Notes: generated by a model not told the origin, from the sequence alone. A stretch of 64,000 bases of DNA from Apostichopus japonicus (GCF_037975245.1 NC_092567.1:11564376-11628375), one strand, 5' to 3'; positions 48,213 through 60,340 are shown, counted from the stretch's first letter. Program-made: numbers and translations.

Positions 48213-51200
48213 AGCTACAGATAGATAAATAGATAGATATGTATATAGGTAGGTAGATGAATGGATGGATGGATAGGATGGATGGATGGATAGGATGGAT
48301 GGATAGGATGGATGGATAGTATGGGTGGATATGATGGATGAATATAATTGGATGGATAGTATGTAGAATGGATGGATAAAATTAATGGATAGAATCGGAT
48401 GTATTGGATGGATTGATAGGATAGATGGATAGGATGGATAGGATAGATGGATAGAATGATTGGATAGAATGGATAGGATAGATGGATAATATGCATTCAT
48501 AGGATGGATATAAGATGGATACGAGGGATAGGATGTATAGGATGGATAGATGGATAGGATGGATGTTTAGCATGGATGGATATGTTGGATGTATAAGTTG
48601 AATGGGTAGGATGGATGGATATGATGGATGTATAGGATAGATGGATATAATTGGATGGATAGTAAGTATAAGATGGATGGATAGGATGGATGGATATGGT
48701 GAATGGATATGATGGATAGATAGGATGAATGGATAGGTTGGATGTATATGTTGGATGGATAGGATAGATGAATAGGATGAATGTAAGGAATACGATGGAT
48801 GTAATTGGATGGATAGGAAGTATATGATAGATGGATAGGATGGATGGATGGATATGATGGATGGATATGATTGGAAGATAGGATGGGTAGATAGGATTGA
48901 TGGATACGACGGATGGATATAATGTATAGGATAAAGGGATACGATGGATTGATAGGATGGATAGTTGGATGGATAGATAGTATTGATGTATAGGATGGAT
49001 ATATATAATTGGATGGATATGATGTATATGATGGATTGATGGATGGATGGATAGAATTGGATGGATAGGATGTATAGGATGGATAAAAAGAATGGATGGA
49101 TAGGATGGATGGAAGGACATATGGATTGGATTGATGGATGAGATGGAATGGAATGGATAGGATGAATGGATAGGATGGATAGGATTAAGATGGATGGATG
49201 GATAGGATGGATAGGATAGATAGGATGGATATGATGGATAGGATGGATAAGATCGATTGATATGTTGTATATAATAGATGTATACGATGGAAAGGATGGA
49301 TTTATATGATGGTTGGATTGACAGAACTGGTGGATAGGATGCATGGATAGGATTGATAGGATAGGATGGATAGGAATGATCGGATGAATTGATACGATGG
49401 ATTGATAGGATGAAAATACATGATGGATGGATAGGATGTATGGACAGGATTGATGTATAGGTTAGATGGAAATATATGGATATATGAGATGTATAGAATA
49501 GATGCATAGATTCGATTGATTGATAGGATGGATAGATATGATGGATGTATAGGATGGATGTATAGGATGGATGTATAGGATGGATGGATAGGATGGATGG
49601 ATAGGATGGATGGATGGATAGGATGGATGGATAGGATGGATGGATAGGATGGATGGATATGATGTATGTATATTATGGATGGAAAGGGTGGATAGATAGG
49701 TTGGATACGATTTATGGATAGGATGGATGGATATAATGGATGTATAGGATAGACGAATTGGATGGATAGATAATATAAATGGATATGATAGATGGATAGG
49801 ATGGATATATAGGATATGAGGATACGATGGATAGGATGAATATATATGATGGATGTATAGGATGGATGGATAAGATGGATTTATATGATGAATGGATATG
49901 ATGTATAGGATAGATGGATTCGACGGATTCGTAGGATGGATACATAGGATGGATAGATAGGATGGATAGGACAAATGGATACGATGGAATAATAGGGTGG
50001 ATAGATAGGATGGATATGATGGATGGATATAAAAGATAGATAAGATGGATAGGATGTATGGTTAGGATTGATGAATATGTTAGATATGATTGGTGGATAG
50101 GATGGATAGAATGTATAGGATGGATCCATAGGATGAATAGGATAGATATGATGGATGGATAGGATGGATGAAAATGATAGATAGAGTAGGTGGATGGACG
50201 GATAGGATAAATATGATTGATGTATATGATAGATATGTAGGATCGATGGATAGGATGGATAGATAGGATGGATGGATAGGATGGATTGATACGATGGATG
50301 GATAGGATATATAGGATAAAGGGATGCGATGGATTGATAGGATGAATATATAGGATGGATATATAGGATGGATAGTATGGATGGATAGGATGGATAAATA
50401 GGATGGATGTATAGGATGGATGGATTGGATAGATAGGATACGATACATTCATAGGATGTATAGGATGGATGGATTGGATAGATAGGATACGATACATTCA
50501 TAGGATGGATTGGATTGATGGATAGGATGGATGGTTAGGATTGATGTATAGGATAGATGGTTGTTTGGATAGATAATATATATAGACTGATATGATAGAT
50601 GGATAGGATGGATAGATAGGATACAGGGATACGATGGATATAAAGGATGGATGGATATAATTGGATGTATAGGATAGATTGATATTATGCATTCATAGGT
50701 TTCATAGGACATAAGATGGATAGGATGGATGGATACGATGGAATGATAGGATGGATAGATAGGATGAATATGATGCATCGATACCATGAAATGGTAGGAT
50801 GGATGGATAGGATGTATAGCATATATGGATACGATGCATGCGTAGGATGGATAGATAGGATGAATAGGATGGATGGATATGATGGATGTATAGGATGGAT
50901 GGATGGATAGGATAGATATGATGCATCGATACGATGGAATGATAGGATGGATGGATAGGATGGATAGGATGAATGAAAAGGATGGATGGATATGATGGGT
51001 GGATATGATGGATGGATAGGATGGATGGATAGGATGTATAGCATATATGGATACGATGCATGCGTAGGATGGATAGATAGGATGAATAGGATGGATGGAT
51101 ATGATGGATGTATAGGATGGATGGATGGATAGGATAGATATGATGCATCGATACGATGGAATGATAGGATGGATGGATAGGATGGATAGGATGAATGAAA

Positions 51201-51262
51201 AGGATGGATGGATATGATGGGTAGATAGGATGGATGGATAGGATGGCTGTATATGATGTATA
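48213..51262. repeat. 3-kb GGAT/GGATA satellite
   Basis: The + strand is almost pure purine plus T: GGATGGATGGATA and GGATGGATA units with variants (GATATGATGG, GTATAGGATGG), with very few C. The minus strand lacks stops in several frames and yields Ile-His-Pro-Ser-Tyr repeat peptides of up to 336 codons. These are frame artefacts and not genes. A 206-bp block is duplicated exactly (50795-51000 and 51017-51222). Confidence 0.95.
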
Positions 51263-53094
51263 TATAATACTATATAAAACTAACAATAACAAACTAAAAG
51301 TTAAGTTGATGTAGAAAGACGTTCGAGAAATTGTGGACGTCGGTGTTACGGTCTGTAATGTTTCCCTACGCAATTTAAATGTGTATTATTCATATTAGAC
51401 TGACACTTTTTTACTTTTTACCTTGTATAAGAAGCCGTTTCACACTTCCTGCACACTTGAAATGTATGCAAACCTAAATTAATAGGTGTAGCTCACAGCG
51501 TCACTGCATTATACGCAGGTTACATCTAGGACTTGGGCTTCACTGTGTAATTCGGGGGGAATGGTTGTGATTTCAGAACTAATTTAATTCAAAGAAATGA
51601 TAGCTACCTTATATAATATTAATAGTTTATAGTACACACAACGGGTGATGTGTGTACTATAAGGATTTGCAATATAGACGTGTAATAGTGTGCTGTTTAT
51701 AACACACATGCAGTCGGAACCATTTCAGCCAAAATACAATCTACCAAATCGTTACAACTGAATGAATAATTATAACAGAATTTCTATGTGATTGTCTCCG
51801 TTACCGTGGGCGATGAATACCAGTGCTGCTTTATTTAACTTACCGATTTAGAAATAACACCTAAGTACCATTGTTGCTTGCTACCGTCATACATCATTGA
51901 CTAAGACAGACTGTACACTTTGAAGGAATTGGTCGTGGTTAGCTGGGTTGTATGCATTGTTTTGGTTCTCCAACGTAAAAACTATTAGTATGAACTAAAA
52001 GGGGAAGTTCAGATGACTATGACGGCTATAGAGATAGAGGTTGGATTTAAGCAGTATTATCTTTTAAGGAAAAAAATAATGCTACTTTTCTGAAAACCAA
52101 TATATATTACCGTTGGCTGTTATTCAAGCTATTTATAAATATAACCGAACTATGCACTGAATTGCTAAAACAGATGGACATTAGTTAAGACGTTGTCAAT
52201 AGGTAATAGCATCGCTTCCATTAATGTACATCAGTCTAGCAAGACATGCCATCATAACATATTCCTATACTTTACTGTATATCATAAACCTACCGAGCGA
52301 CCCCCCCAGAACCCCCCCCCCAGACCCCCCCCCCCCTCCCCCTTGAGTACCCCGAAACATTACATTTACTTAAAAGCAGGAAGTATCACTTAAGCTCTCT
52401 TTTCAGGTTGAGGAAGCTAAGCGACCCTCCTCATTTTTTTAGACTGTCGAGTAGTTTAAATATTGTGGTAGTGTATTCTCAATAGTTAAGACATTATTGA
52501 AAGCGTATTATATGAATTTTATGTTACGATTGAAATTCGTCAACGTCAGCTGGATTGTCACAAAATTCGGTATTTCACATTCAGATACTCGTTATATGTA
52601 AAAATACCTGGATATTCTAGCGTCCGTGGAGCAACGACATTAGAAAGTGTCTAATAACTTTTATCAAAGGATATTCTGAAAACTTATATCAGTTAAGGTA
52701 AGTCTCTGTATCTTCTAAATATCCTATTTTCTAGGGCTGGGCATATCAAGATAATAATAACAATCGTCACGTAAGATACAATGACCCCAAACAGTAATCG
52801 CTTGCGATGGTGAAAAGTATGTAATAACGTTGTATACTTGTGTCATTTACGTATCTATAGAAGTGTGATAAATATCGAATATTATCATAGCTAACGTCAC
52901 TATCGTTTCGGTTTCCGTTTTGTTACGGTTACGTGTAGTGCCGGATTGAAACATGTTTATTAATTCATATTCCACCCAAACCAAATCGGTATTTTCAAGC
53001 ATGAGATACTGTTCATGAACGGTATAACCATATCACAGAATTGTTTAATTTTCCCATTGCAAATATTATCAAGATGAACGTATACATGTAAATC
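51263..53094. other. No gene recognised
   Basis: This stretch contains the 51627-51662 hairpin and two adjacent C runs (52312-52321, 52325-52336). Otherwise AT-rich and unassigned. Confidence 0.5.
51627..51662. other. Perfect 13-bp-arm hairpin
   Basis: TTATAGTACACAC and GTGTGTACTATAA are exact reverse complements separated by ten bases (AACGGGTGAT). It lies 365 bp past the end of the 3-kb GGAT satellite. No T-run or gene is adjacent, so its role, if any, is unknown. Confidence 0.8.
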
Positions 53095-54080
53095 CTACAT
53101 AATGGACCGTGTATAGTGGATCCTGCATAGTGGATTCTGTGTAGTGGATTATGTAAAGTGGATCGCGTATATTGTATCATACATGGTGGACCATGTATTA
53201 AATCGCGTATAGTAAGTCACGTATGGTGGATCTCGTATAGTGTATTCTGTATTTTAGGTTTTGTATAACGGATCATATATATTTGAACATGCATATCGGA
53301 TCCTGTACAATAAAAGGTGAATAGTGGATTATGTATAGTGTCGTTTACAGTGTTTCGTGTTTAGAAGATCCAGCATAGTGATCATATATAGTGGAGTACG
53401 CATATCAGATCACGCATTGTAGATCCAGCATACTGATCACGTATAGTGGATAATAAATAGTTGATCCTGCATATTGGATCCTGTATATTGCATCATGTAT
53501 AGTGTATGGTAGATATTGGATCCTGTATAGTGCATCATGTATAATGATTAATGTAAAGAGGATCGTGTATACTGGATCTTGTATAGTGGATCCAGCTTAC
53601 TGGATCCCGGATATTAGATAATGTATAGTGGATCCTGTAAAGTGGATCCAGTATAGTGAATCGTGTAAAGTGGATCGTTTATAATGAATCGTATGTAGCG
53701 GAATGTGCATAGTGGATCCAGCATATTGGATCGGGTAAAGTGAGTAAAACATATATGACCCTTTATAGTGTATCTTTAATCTATCATCTGTCATCATATA
53801 GGATCGTAAATAGTGCATAGTAGATCTTGCGTGGTGGGTCCAGAATAGTGATCATGTAGAGTGGTTTCGGCCAGTGGATCGTTAATATTACATCCAGCAT
53901 AGCGGATCATATATAGTCGATCCTGTAAAGTGGATCCAGCATAGTGGATCGTGTAAAGCGGATCGTTTATAATGGATCTTCATCGCGGACCAGGCATAGT
54001 AGATTTGTTATTGTGGATGCTGTATAGTCGATCCTATATAGCAGCTCGTGTAAAGTGGAACCACGTATACTTACACGTAT
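53095..54080. repeat. ~14-bp degenerate minisatellite with GGATC cores
   Basis: About 1 kb of variants of TAGTGGATCCTGTA: GTATAGTGGATC, CAGCATAGTGGATC and GTAAAGTGGATC alternate, with GGATCC frequent and period about 13-15. The copies are much diverged, so the array is old. No coding potential is seen. Confidence 0.85.
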
Positions 54081-56183
54081 ACTTTGAAAACATCCGGCAA
54101 AAATATTGTGGTGTTCTCAGTGTGTTGTAATCTGTTATAATGTATGTTCTTTTAACCTAAGGACTGTTATAGCAAATGTTGATGAAAACATTGAATCTCT
54201 CAATATAACTCAAAATACATTGGCATTTACCTTCGACACAAATTACCCGCACAAAATGTATTTATCTCTTTTATCGATGCTGGTGCATTTAAGCCCTAGC
54301 ACGTTTTAATCTCGTAAAACGCGACATAATTCTAGTCCTTTGCAGATGATAATTTTCCAATTTTAAATGAAAATACATTAACAAAAAGTTTGACTCAGTG
54401 TACTGATTCAACCCCTTAACCAATATTTGAGGCAAACTGAATTGACGTAATTTTGAACCACCACACGCATATGGATCATTGTCAACGTTAATGCAGAATG
54501 ACCAAACCCTGAACCATATTTTGGTTAGAAATCCACCGACCCCAGCGTTGGGTAATATTAATTTTGCAGGGCATATAATATACACTTCACCTTTGCAATA
54601 CAAATATAACTAGTATCATAACAAAGAACTTTTAATGTACACTTTTGTAAGATAAATGATATGATATCCATTAGTGGAATTTACAAACTAAATACACTAA
54701 TACACAATACAAATTGAGGAATTTCGAAGTGGGATAATAATAGTCAGAATATGCGTATTCCTGGCGCTCTGATCATGCAATGAAGATGGTAATTTTTGGA
54801 TAGGGTCTAGCAACAGCCAATCGTGATTTGACACGGAATGACTTAATATGTTTTTTGATAACTATGTTGCACAGGAGCTCATTTTAAACCAACCTTAAAA
54901 TAATGTTGTTCAACTGACTCTTCTGGGCATGTACTGGACGGACAAAAATTGGTTTACAAACTATATACCTAAAGGTTATACTTTTTAATTTGGAACAGAT
55001 ATTATTTTATTGACTTTCTGCCTTTCTTGAGAATTATGCAAATTCTAATACACACTGTAAGTGTTTGTGTCTATTAACATTTATTGTAAAGTAATGTTTT
55101 TTAAGTGACTTAAACCAGAAGCAGACAGTGCATTGTAACTATTATTTGTTTATGTGACATTGGATTCTGCAGAATATTTAATTTAATGAACTTGAAGTAC
55201 AATATCCAGACTCACACAAATATGGAAAATCACAACATGAACATCGTTTTTCATTTGTAAATATCCCAAACTTTGAGGGTTCTTTATTTAAAAATATGGC
55301 AAAATACCCTCTTGAAGTGTGTGTACAAACAGCGTGGTACCATACCTCTTATATTAAAAAACAGTTTTTTTTTAACGTGACGCGTTTTGAGTTATAATCT
55401 GTCAAAGACTACCTCTTTTGTACATCAGAGCAACTTAACAAACCTCATAAATTAATATTGAGACAAGCTAGAAACCTGAAATTGGTAAGTTGTAAGAACT
55501 TAATACTAAAAAATATAGTTAAATACCGCACAGCTCTCAGATGGTAACGTTGGTAAAATAAATTGTATGAAACTCTCGCGCATGCTGCTTGTCTATAGTG
55601 GTTGAGGATTAGGAAAATTTCGTTCAACTCTCAAAACAACTTAAAGATACTATTGCATTGGGTTACTGTAAATGGTAACTTATGAAGGGTTCATAAATGT
55701 CGTGAGCAAGTACCAGGCCTTTTAGGGGCGTGTTTTTGTGTCGTCAAGATTTATAAGAAAACATTTTCTACAAAAATTAAGGGGCATAAGAAAATCAGTT
55801 ACGAGTGCAATTTTTATATTTTTTTTAAATTTTCTTTCTATGCATTGTTTTACATCATATTGATTTTAAACACCACATGGAAGAGCGTTTAATACCATAC
55901 AATAGCATACAATGTGTGATGTCAAGGTCATCATATATGGTACTGTACCTAGTCTACGGCACAATTACCCGCTTCGAAACTTGACAATCACTTGTTTTTG
56001 TAGTTTAGTTATAGGTTTCTTCATTTGTTTTTTTTTTTCCTTTTTGTGCACATTATAGACCTAGGCCTATCGATAACTATACGCTTGCACACAATGCAAT
56101 GTAATGTGTGGGTCCATTACAGCTAAGTATTGTGTGTTCCTGTACATTTATATTAAATTGAATGTTTTCATGGAAGACTGCTG
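54081..56183. other. No gene recognised
   Basis: AT-rich DNA upstream of the poly(T) insertion. Frames of up to 104 codons (54289-54603, minus) have no recognisable domain. Confidence 0.45.
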
Positions 56184-56232
56184 GGACGCAAGTTTTTTTT
56201 TTTTTTTTTTTTTTTCTGAGCGGACGCAAGTT
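56184..56232 (-). mobile_element. Poly(T) insertion flanked by an 11-bp direct repeat
   Basis: GGACGCAAGTT occurs at 56184-56194 and 56222-56232. Between them are a run of T (56193-56215) and only CTGAGC. This has the signature of target-primed reverse transcription on the minus strand: a poly(A) tail with an almost wholly truncated body and a target-site duplication. Slippage duplication is the alternative. Confidence 0.55.
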
Positions 56233-56289
56233 ATTTTCAGACGTTGCTCTGTAAAACGAACTGACTTGCACTTTAATACAAAATGTTTT

Positions 56290-56480
56290 TGAACCTTGAT
56301 CTGAAAAATTAACAGCAACTACAAAACAACGCAGCATTTTACGGTTAACGGAATGATTTAATTATTTAGATTCACTATTTTCCTCATGTTAAAAACACAG
56401 ATTCGATTGGCAGGAGCTGTACTCAAACGACCCGTCATACAGATATACAGAAAGCCTATGTCTGTTTTAAATGACATCCG
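56290..56480 (+). pseudogene. Diverged duplicate of the upstream exon and its acceptor
   Basis: About 110 bp ending at an ACACAG acceptor (56400) closely resembles the 57125-57220 stretch before the small NACHT-gene exon. Both contain ACGGTTAACGGAA, TAATTATTTAGATTC and an AAAACAG-type acceptor, offset by 820 bp. After the acceptor, similarity continues for only about 30 bp (AGCTGTACT versus ATGCTGTACTT) and then fades. The reading frame after 56400 stays open for about 47 codons but is unlike the downstream exon. It may be an alternative exon, a decayed duplicate exon, or just a duplicated intronic segment. Confidence 0.4.
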
Positions 56481-57220
56481 CTTAGCAAAATCGTACGTTG
56501 TACATTATACGTACATGTTGTATCGGGCATGGTGCTGTACTTAATTAGTTTTCTCATTTTCACCGTTATGATGATGTTAGGTAACGTGATACACGTTTTC
56601 GCCTATGTCAGTCGCATGTGTACTGACCATGGAATTTCAACTTCTTTCTTCGGCACACAATCAAAGGAATTTTATTATTTGGTTCAGTTCATTGCTTACA
56701 AAAGGCTATTTACAGGAATTTTCCCATTCAATTGACAGGTATACAAACCTGCATATGGACTCGAAACAACACGATCAATGATTAGATGAAGACATGAAGG
56801 GCAAATTGTAAGTCAGTTTCAGTTGATTTACTTTTCTCTTTAGGTTCAACGAAATGGTAATTCAACATAATATTAACCATTGTTACCTTCTTTAGCTATC
56901 TTGTAAGAGATATTCCGGTTGATGGGTATTACTGTTTCGAATATTAAATTATTTGCGCTTAAGTAATTTTAATGATTGTAACACGTAGTATAGAGTTAGG
57001 CATCATAGGCGTGTTGGTCTGAAAATTGTCTTGATGTCTCTTTGTCATGTACTAATCATTGCACCTCCTAGGAATAAAATATTCTTTTCCAACACATTTT
57101 AAATAACAACACATTGAACCAAACCATATGCAACATCAAAACAATGCAGTATATATCTTGACGGTTAACGGAACGATGTAATTATTTAGATTCCCTATTT
57201 TGCTCATATATTTAAAACAG

Positions 57221-57326
57221 ATTCTCGGAAACGATGGGCATATGCTGTACTTACACGACTCCTTTACGCTTCGTAGACTGTCTGAAGTAAATCACGCGAT
57301 AATGGAGCTGAATCCTGATCTTCAAG
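57221..57326 (+). CDS. Small exon just upstream of the NACHT exon
   Basis: This is a candidate 106-bp exon: acceptor TTTAAAACAG ending 57220, donor GTAGTT at 57327. It reads open in the only frame that fits. It starts in phase 0, has 35 codons beginning ILGNDGHMLYLHDSF and ending MELNPDLQ, and leaves one base (G). That base completes a Glu codon with the first two bases of the NACHT exon, giving LQ-E-KKIFL. The phase match across the 242-bp intron (57327-57568) is the main support. The peptide does not match a domain I recognise; it could be the tail of a death-fold or Ig-like N-terminal domain. The donor is weaker than consensus. Confidence 0.5.
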
Positions 57327-57568
57327 GTAGTTACCTTTAACTCTGATTTGCCATTTGCGTATATATTTTTTTTGGGGGGGGGGGGTAAAAAATGTAACCC
57401 CCTCCCCCTCTGTCATCGTAATAACACAGAGAACAATAACAAAATTGTATTCATTAACTAATAAACAATTAAGATTTACGTGTTCCCATGTGTGTCACTA
57501 ATTTATTGTTCGTCACATTTAGTCATACGTGGTAACATTTACACATATTGTTTCTGTTTTTTGTTTAG

Positions 57569-59064
57569 AGAAGAAAATATTTCTGATAGAAGGTCTCAAA
57601 AGGACATATAAAGGCCAATATGATTCGATTCAACCCCTACCATATATAAAAGATAGACTTTATTGTGTGGACAATGTCTTTGTAGAAGGCGGCGTTGAAG
57701 TTTGTCTGGCACCAGAGCTAACGCCAGGCACCAGAGGATCATGGGAGCGTTTGGAATCTTACAAAAGTATTTATACTGACTTTCGGTTTAAATCCAAGAG
57801 ACGCATTATACAAGGAGAGCCCGGGTATGGTAAGTCGACGTTAACCCTTCAGCTGGCCTACGATTGGTGCAATGACGTATCGGATTCCCCGATGAACAAT
57901 GTAGAAATACTAATTCTTCTTCGGTTAAGACAACTTGGAAGTGTAAAGTCTCTCTACAGGGCGATTAAGTCATTTCTTCTCTTCCAAGAACCCCGTGTTA
58001 GCAAACATGAGATTGAAAAGATAATTCACAGTTGCTCTTCCGTCCACATTATTTTGGATGGATATGACGAGTATCCTGGCAGGGACACCAATGATAATGA
58101 CGATGTACACAGGATCATCAAGATGGAACTGTTTGCAGACTTTGATGTCAGCTTAACGACAAGATATCTTCCAGAATATCTTAGAAAAGAAACTAAGGGG
58201 GCCAAACTAACAGGGTTCGATGATAAAGCTAGGGATGAGTACATTCGCAAGGCTGTAGTAAGTAACAACGATGAGGCAGTGGAAGAAATAAAACAACGGC
58301 TCAATGGAAACTCCATCCTTGCTGATCTTTGCCAGGTGCCTCTCATATTCGTGATATTTGCCCACACGGCTCATGATCAGAGAGACCTCATGAAGTTCAA
58401 GTCTGTCACACAGTTCTTCAAACACATGATTAGATGTTTTTACGACCATCTAAAACAGAAATTTAAAGACAATAGAAGCAACAAGTTCTATCGTCATGAA
58501 ATGGAACATCATGAGCTAGACAAAATAGCTTTCGAAGGATTAAACAAGAAAAACCAACAATTGTCATGGATTAAGACTGGATTTCGCCAAAGAGTCGGGC
58601 CAGAATTATATGACCAGTATATTTTAATTGGCATTTTGGTCGAAGAAGATGAAGTGAGCGATGATTCTATTGGAAACAATGTGTTGTTTACAACGATGGT
58701 CCGTTTTTATCATAAACTATTCTGTGAATGGTATGCAGCCCACCACCTTGTCACTCTTGTAAAGAACGCACACGATCTCTCTGATATGCTCAGGTTCTTA
58801 GATCCATTTGATCTTCAGTACCTGTTTAGATTCGCCTGTGGTCTGGATCCCAATGCTGGAAAGAAAGTCATCAACCATTTGGAAAGATTATCAGGCGGGG
58901 ATACTTTTGCCATCCTCTGTATCCTGGAACAAACTGGTGACATCAACGACATTATGGATTCGGTGAAAGAGCTCTGCTCGCGTAGAGTTGATATAAAGAA
59001 AGGCGACAGCGCTCTTCTTCAAAGATCGACGACACAGTTGTTGCAGATTGCATCTAAAAATAAT
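57569..59064 (+). CDS. NACHT NTPase exon of an NLR-like gene
   Basis: This is a large internal exon of a STAND-class NTPase, predicted to bind ATP and oligomerise in the cytosol as an immune sensor or scaffold. The frame is open from an in-frame ATG at 57529 to TAG at 59073. I place the real exon between a good acceptor (TTTTGTTTAG, ending 57568) and a GTAAGT donor at 59065, so the ATG at 57529 is probably intronic. Counting residues from that ATG, Walker A GEPGYGKST is at 96-104. Walker B IILDGYDE is at 174-181, and the sensor-1-like SLTTR is at 208-212. The CQVPLI motif lies at 268-273. A winged-helix-type motif FYHKLFCEWYAA with the conserved His is at 393-404. The N-terminal part has the short Cys/Val-rich pre-NACHT segment (YIKDRLYCVDNVFVEGG, 39-55). 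The exon enters in phase 1 and leaves in phase 0. All core motifs are intact and there is no internal stop, so it looks functional. I see no leucine-rich-repeat exon in the 5 kb downstream, so the C-terminal sensor domain is missing, lies further away, or is absent. Confidence 0.9.
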
Positions 59065-60028
59065 GTAAGTTAGCTAATAAATAAACAGCCTTTTACACTT
59101 ATTACCTATTAGGAACTGTTTACTTTTTATAATGGTTTTGTGTTCCATTGACTGTAATTGAAACTATATTATTTCAGCCACTTTAAATCATAAACATTTA
59201 GGTTTAAAGAAGAAGGATGCTTTTCCTAGCTAATGAATATACAGTGGTGAATTGAGGATAATTGCAAAGGATGTCATATATTTAAATCAATCAGCATAAT
59301 CTCTGCATGTGCCAAATTGCGCTAAAACTCTAATCAAACTGATGTAGTATTGAGAATATTGAACATATACTTCAACATAAACACATGGAGTGTTAATGTT
59401 TGGAATTTCAGATTCTTCCGTTAAGAATAAAAAGCTAGTCTTCAAAGATTTTAAATAAATGTTACTTATTAAACCTGGAACAACAAGCCATATATGTTGG
59501 AGGAAATTGTTTAATCGTTTAAGTTACCCCATTAACATAATGTAACATCAGTTATCATTAATATCAATACATGGTCGGTATAATCGATAATTTACAATGG
59601 GGTGATCGAAACAGTCACTTGGCAGTTCTTCTATCAAAATAAAACGGTATAATTGAACAAAAAGCAAAAAAAGTATACCAATTAAGAAAGTATATTTTCA
59701 CACATTGCATGGTAACGCATTCTTTAAAAAATGTTGTTGATGACGTATTAGTGATGTCACCGATATAGTAATACATCATCATCATTCCTGGTCGTCTGAC
59801 ATTACTAATTCAAATTGAAAAAGAATGGTATGTTAATACATGGTATGGTATGGTAATACACATCAGGAAATGTTGAGAGAGGTGAATGACCAAAGTGTAT
59901 TCTTTGTAATGAAATATGTAGCCTGTTATCTTCTCAACAGTATTACTAGTGCAGTATTTAGTATGATTGATATTTGAGCAAATACTTAGGTACATGTGGA
60001 ACATTTCATCATGCGTATATTAATATAC
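59065..60028. other. Presumed intron or 3' flank of the NACHT gene
   Basis: It begins with GTAAGTTAGCTAATAAATAA, so a transcript not spliced at the donor would stop within two codons. No LRR-like or other exon was recognised. GGTATGGTA-type short repeats lie near 59840. Confidence 0.45.
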
Positions 60029-60340
60029 AGCTGTCACAGAAGGAGAGAGAGAGTGCTCCTTTGTATTATTAGGGAGCGGTCACAGAGAGGGCTACATGGT
60101 ATTAGTAGCCAGCTGTCACAGAGAGAAGTCGCTTATGGGGCTGTCACAAACAGAGCCCCTTAGTAATAATGTGAGCTGTCACAAATAGAGCTCCCTGGTA
60201 TACCCCTGAAGCTGGTATTAATAGTAGATGTCACAAAAAGGGTTCCCTTGTATTAATTGGGCAGCCGTCACAAAGGGTGCACGCTGGTATAATTAGGCAG
60301 CTGTCACGGAGAGAGGTCATTGGTGTTACACAAAGCCCCC
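60029..60340. repeat. ~36-bp tandem repeat downstream of the NACHT exon
   Basis: CTGTCACAGAGAG-like cores recur at 60032, 60078, 60114, 60142, 60178, 60230, 60266 and 60302, mostly 36 bases apart with indels. The inter-core part is roughly GCTCCTTGGTATTAATAG-GCAG. Eight copies. It is probably intronic or 3' flank of the NACHT gene. Confidence 0.8.

Noticed and set aside
48215-51373. Several long minus-strand open frames (up to 336 codons) of Ile-His-Pro-Ser-Tyr repeats
   Set aside because: They are a by-product of the GGAT/GGATA satellite, whose complement lacks stop codons in more than one frame. Frames overlap each other, and there is no unique sequence or start context.
58026-58449. Minus-strand frames of 113 and 80 codons inside the NACHT exon
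   Set aside because: They are shadows of the + strand coding exon. The + frame has intact NACHT motifs, while the minus frames have no domain or splice context.
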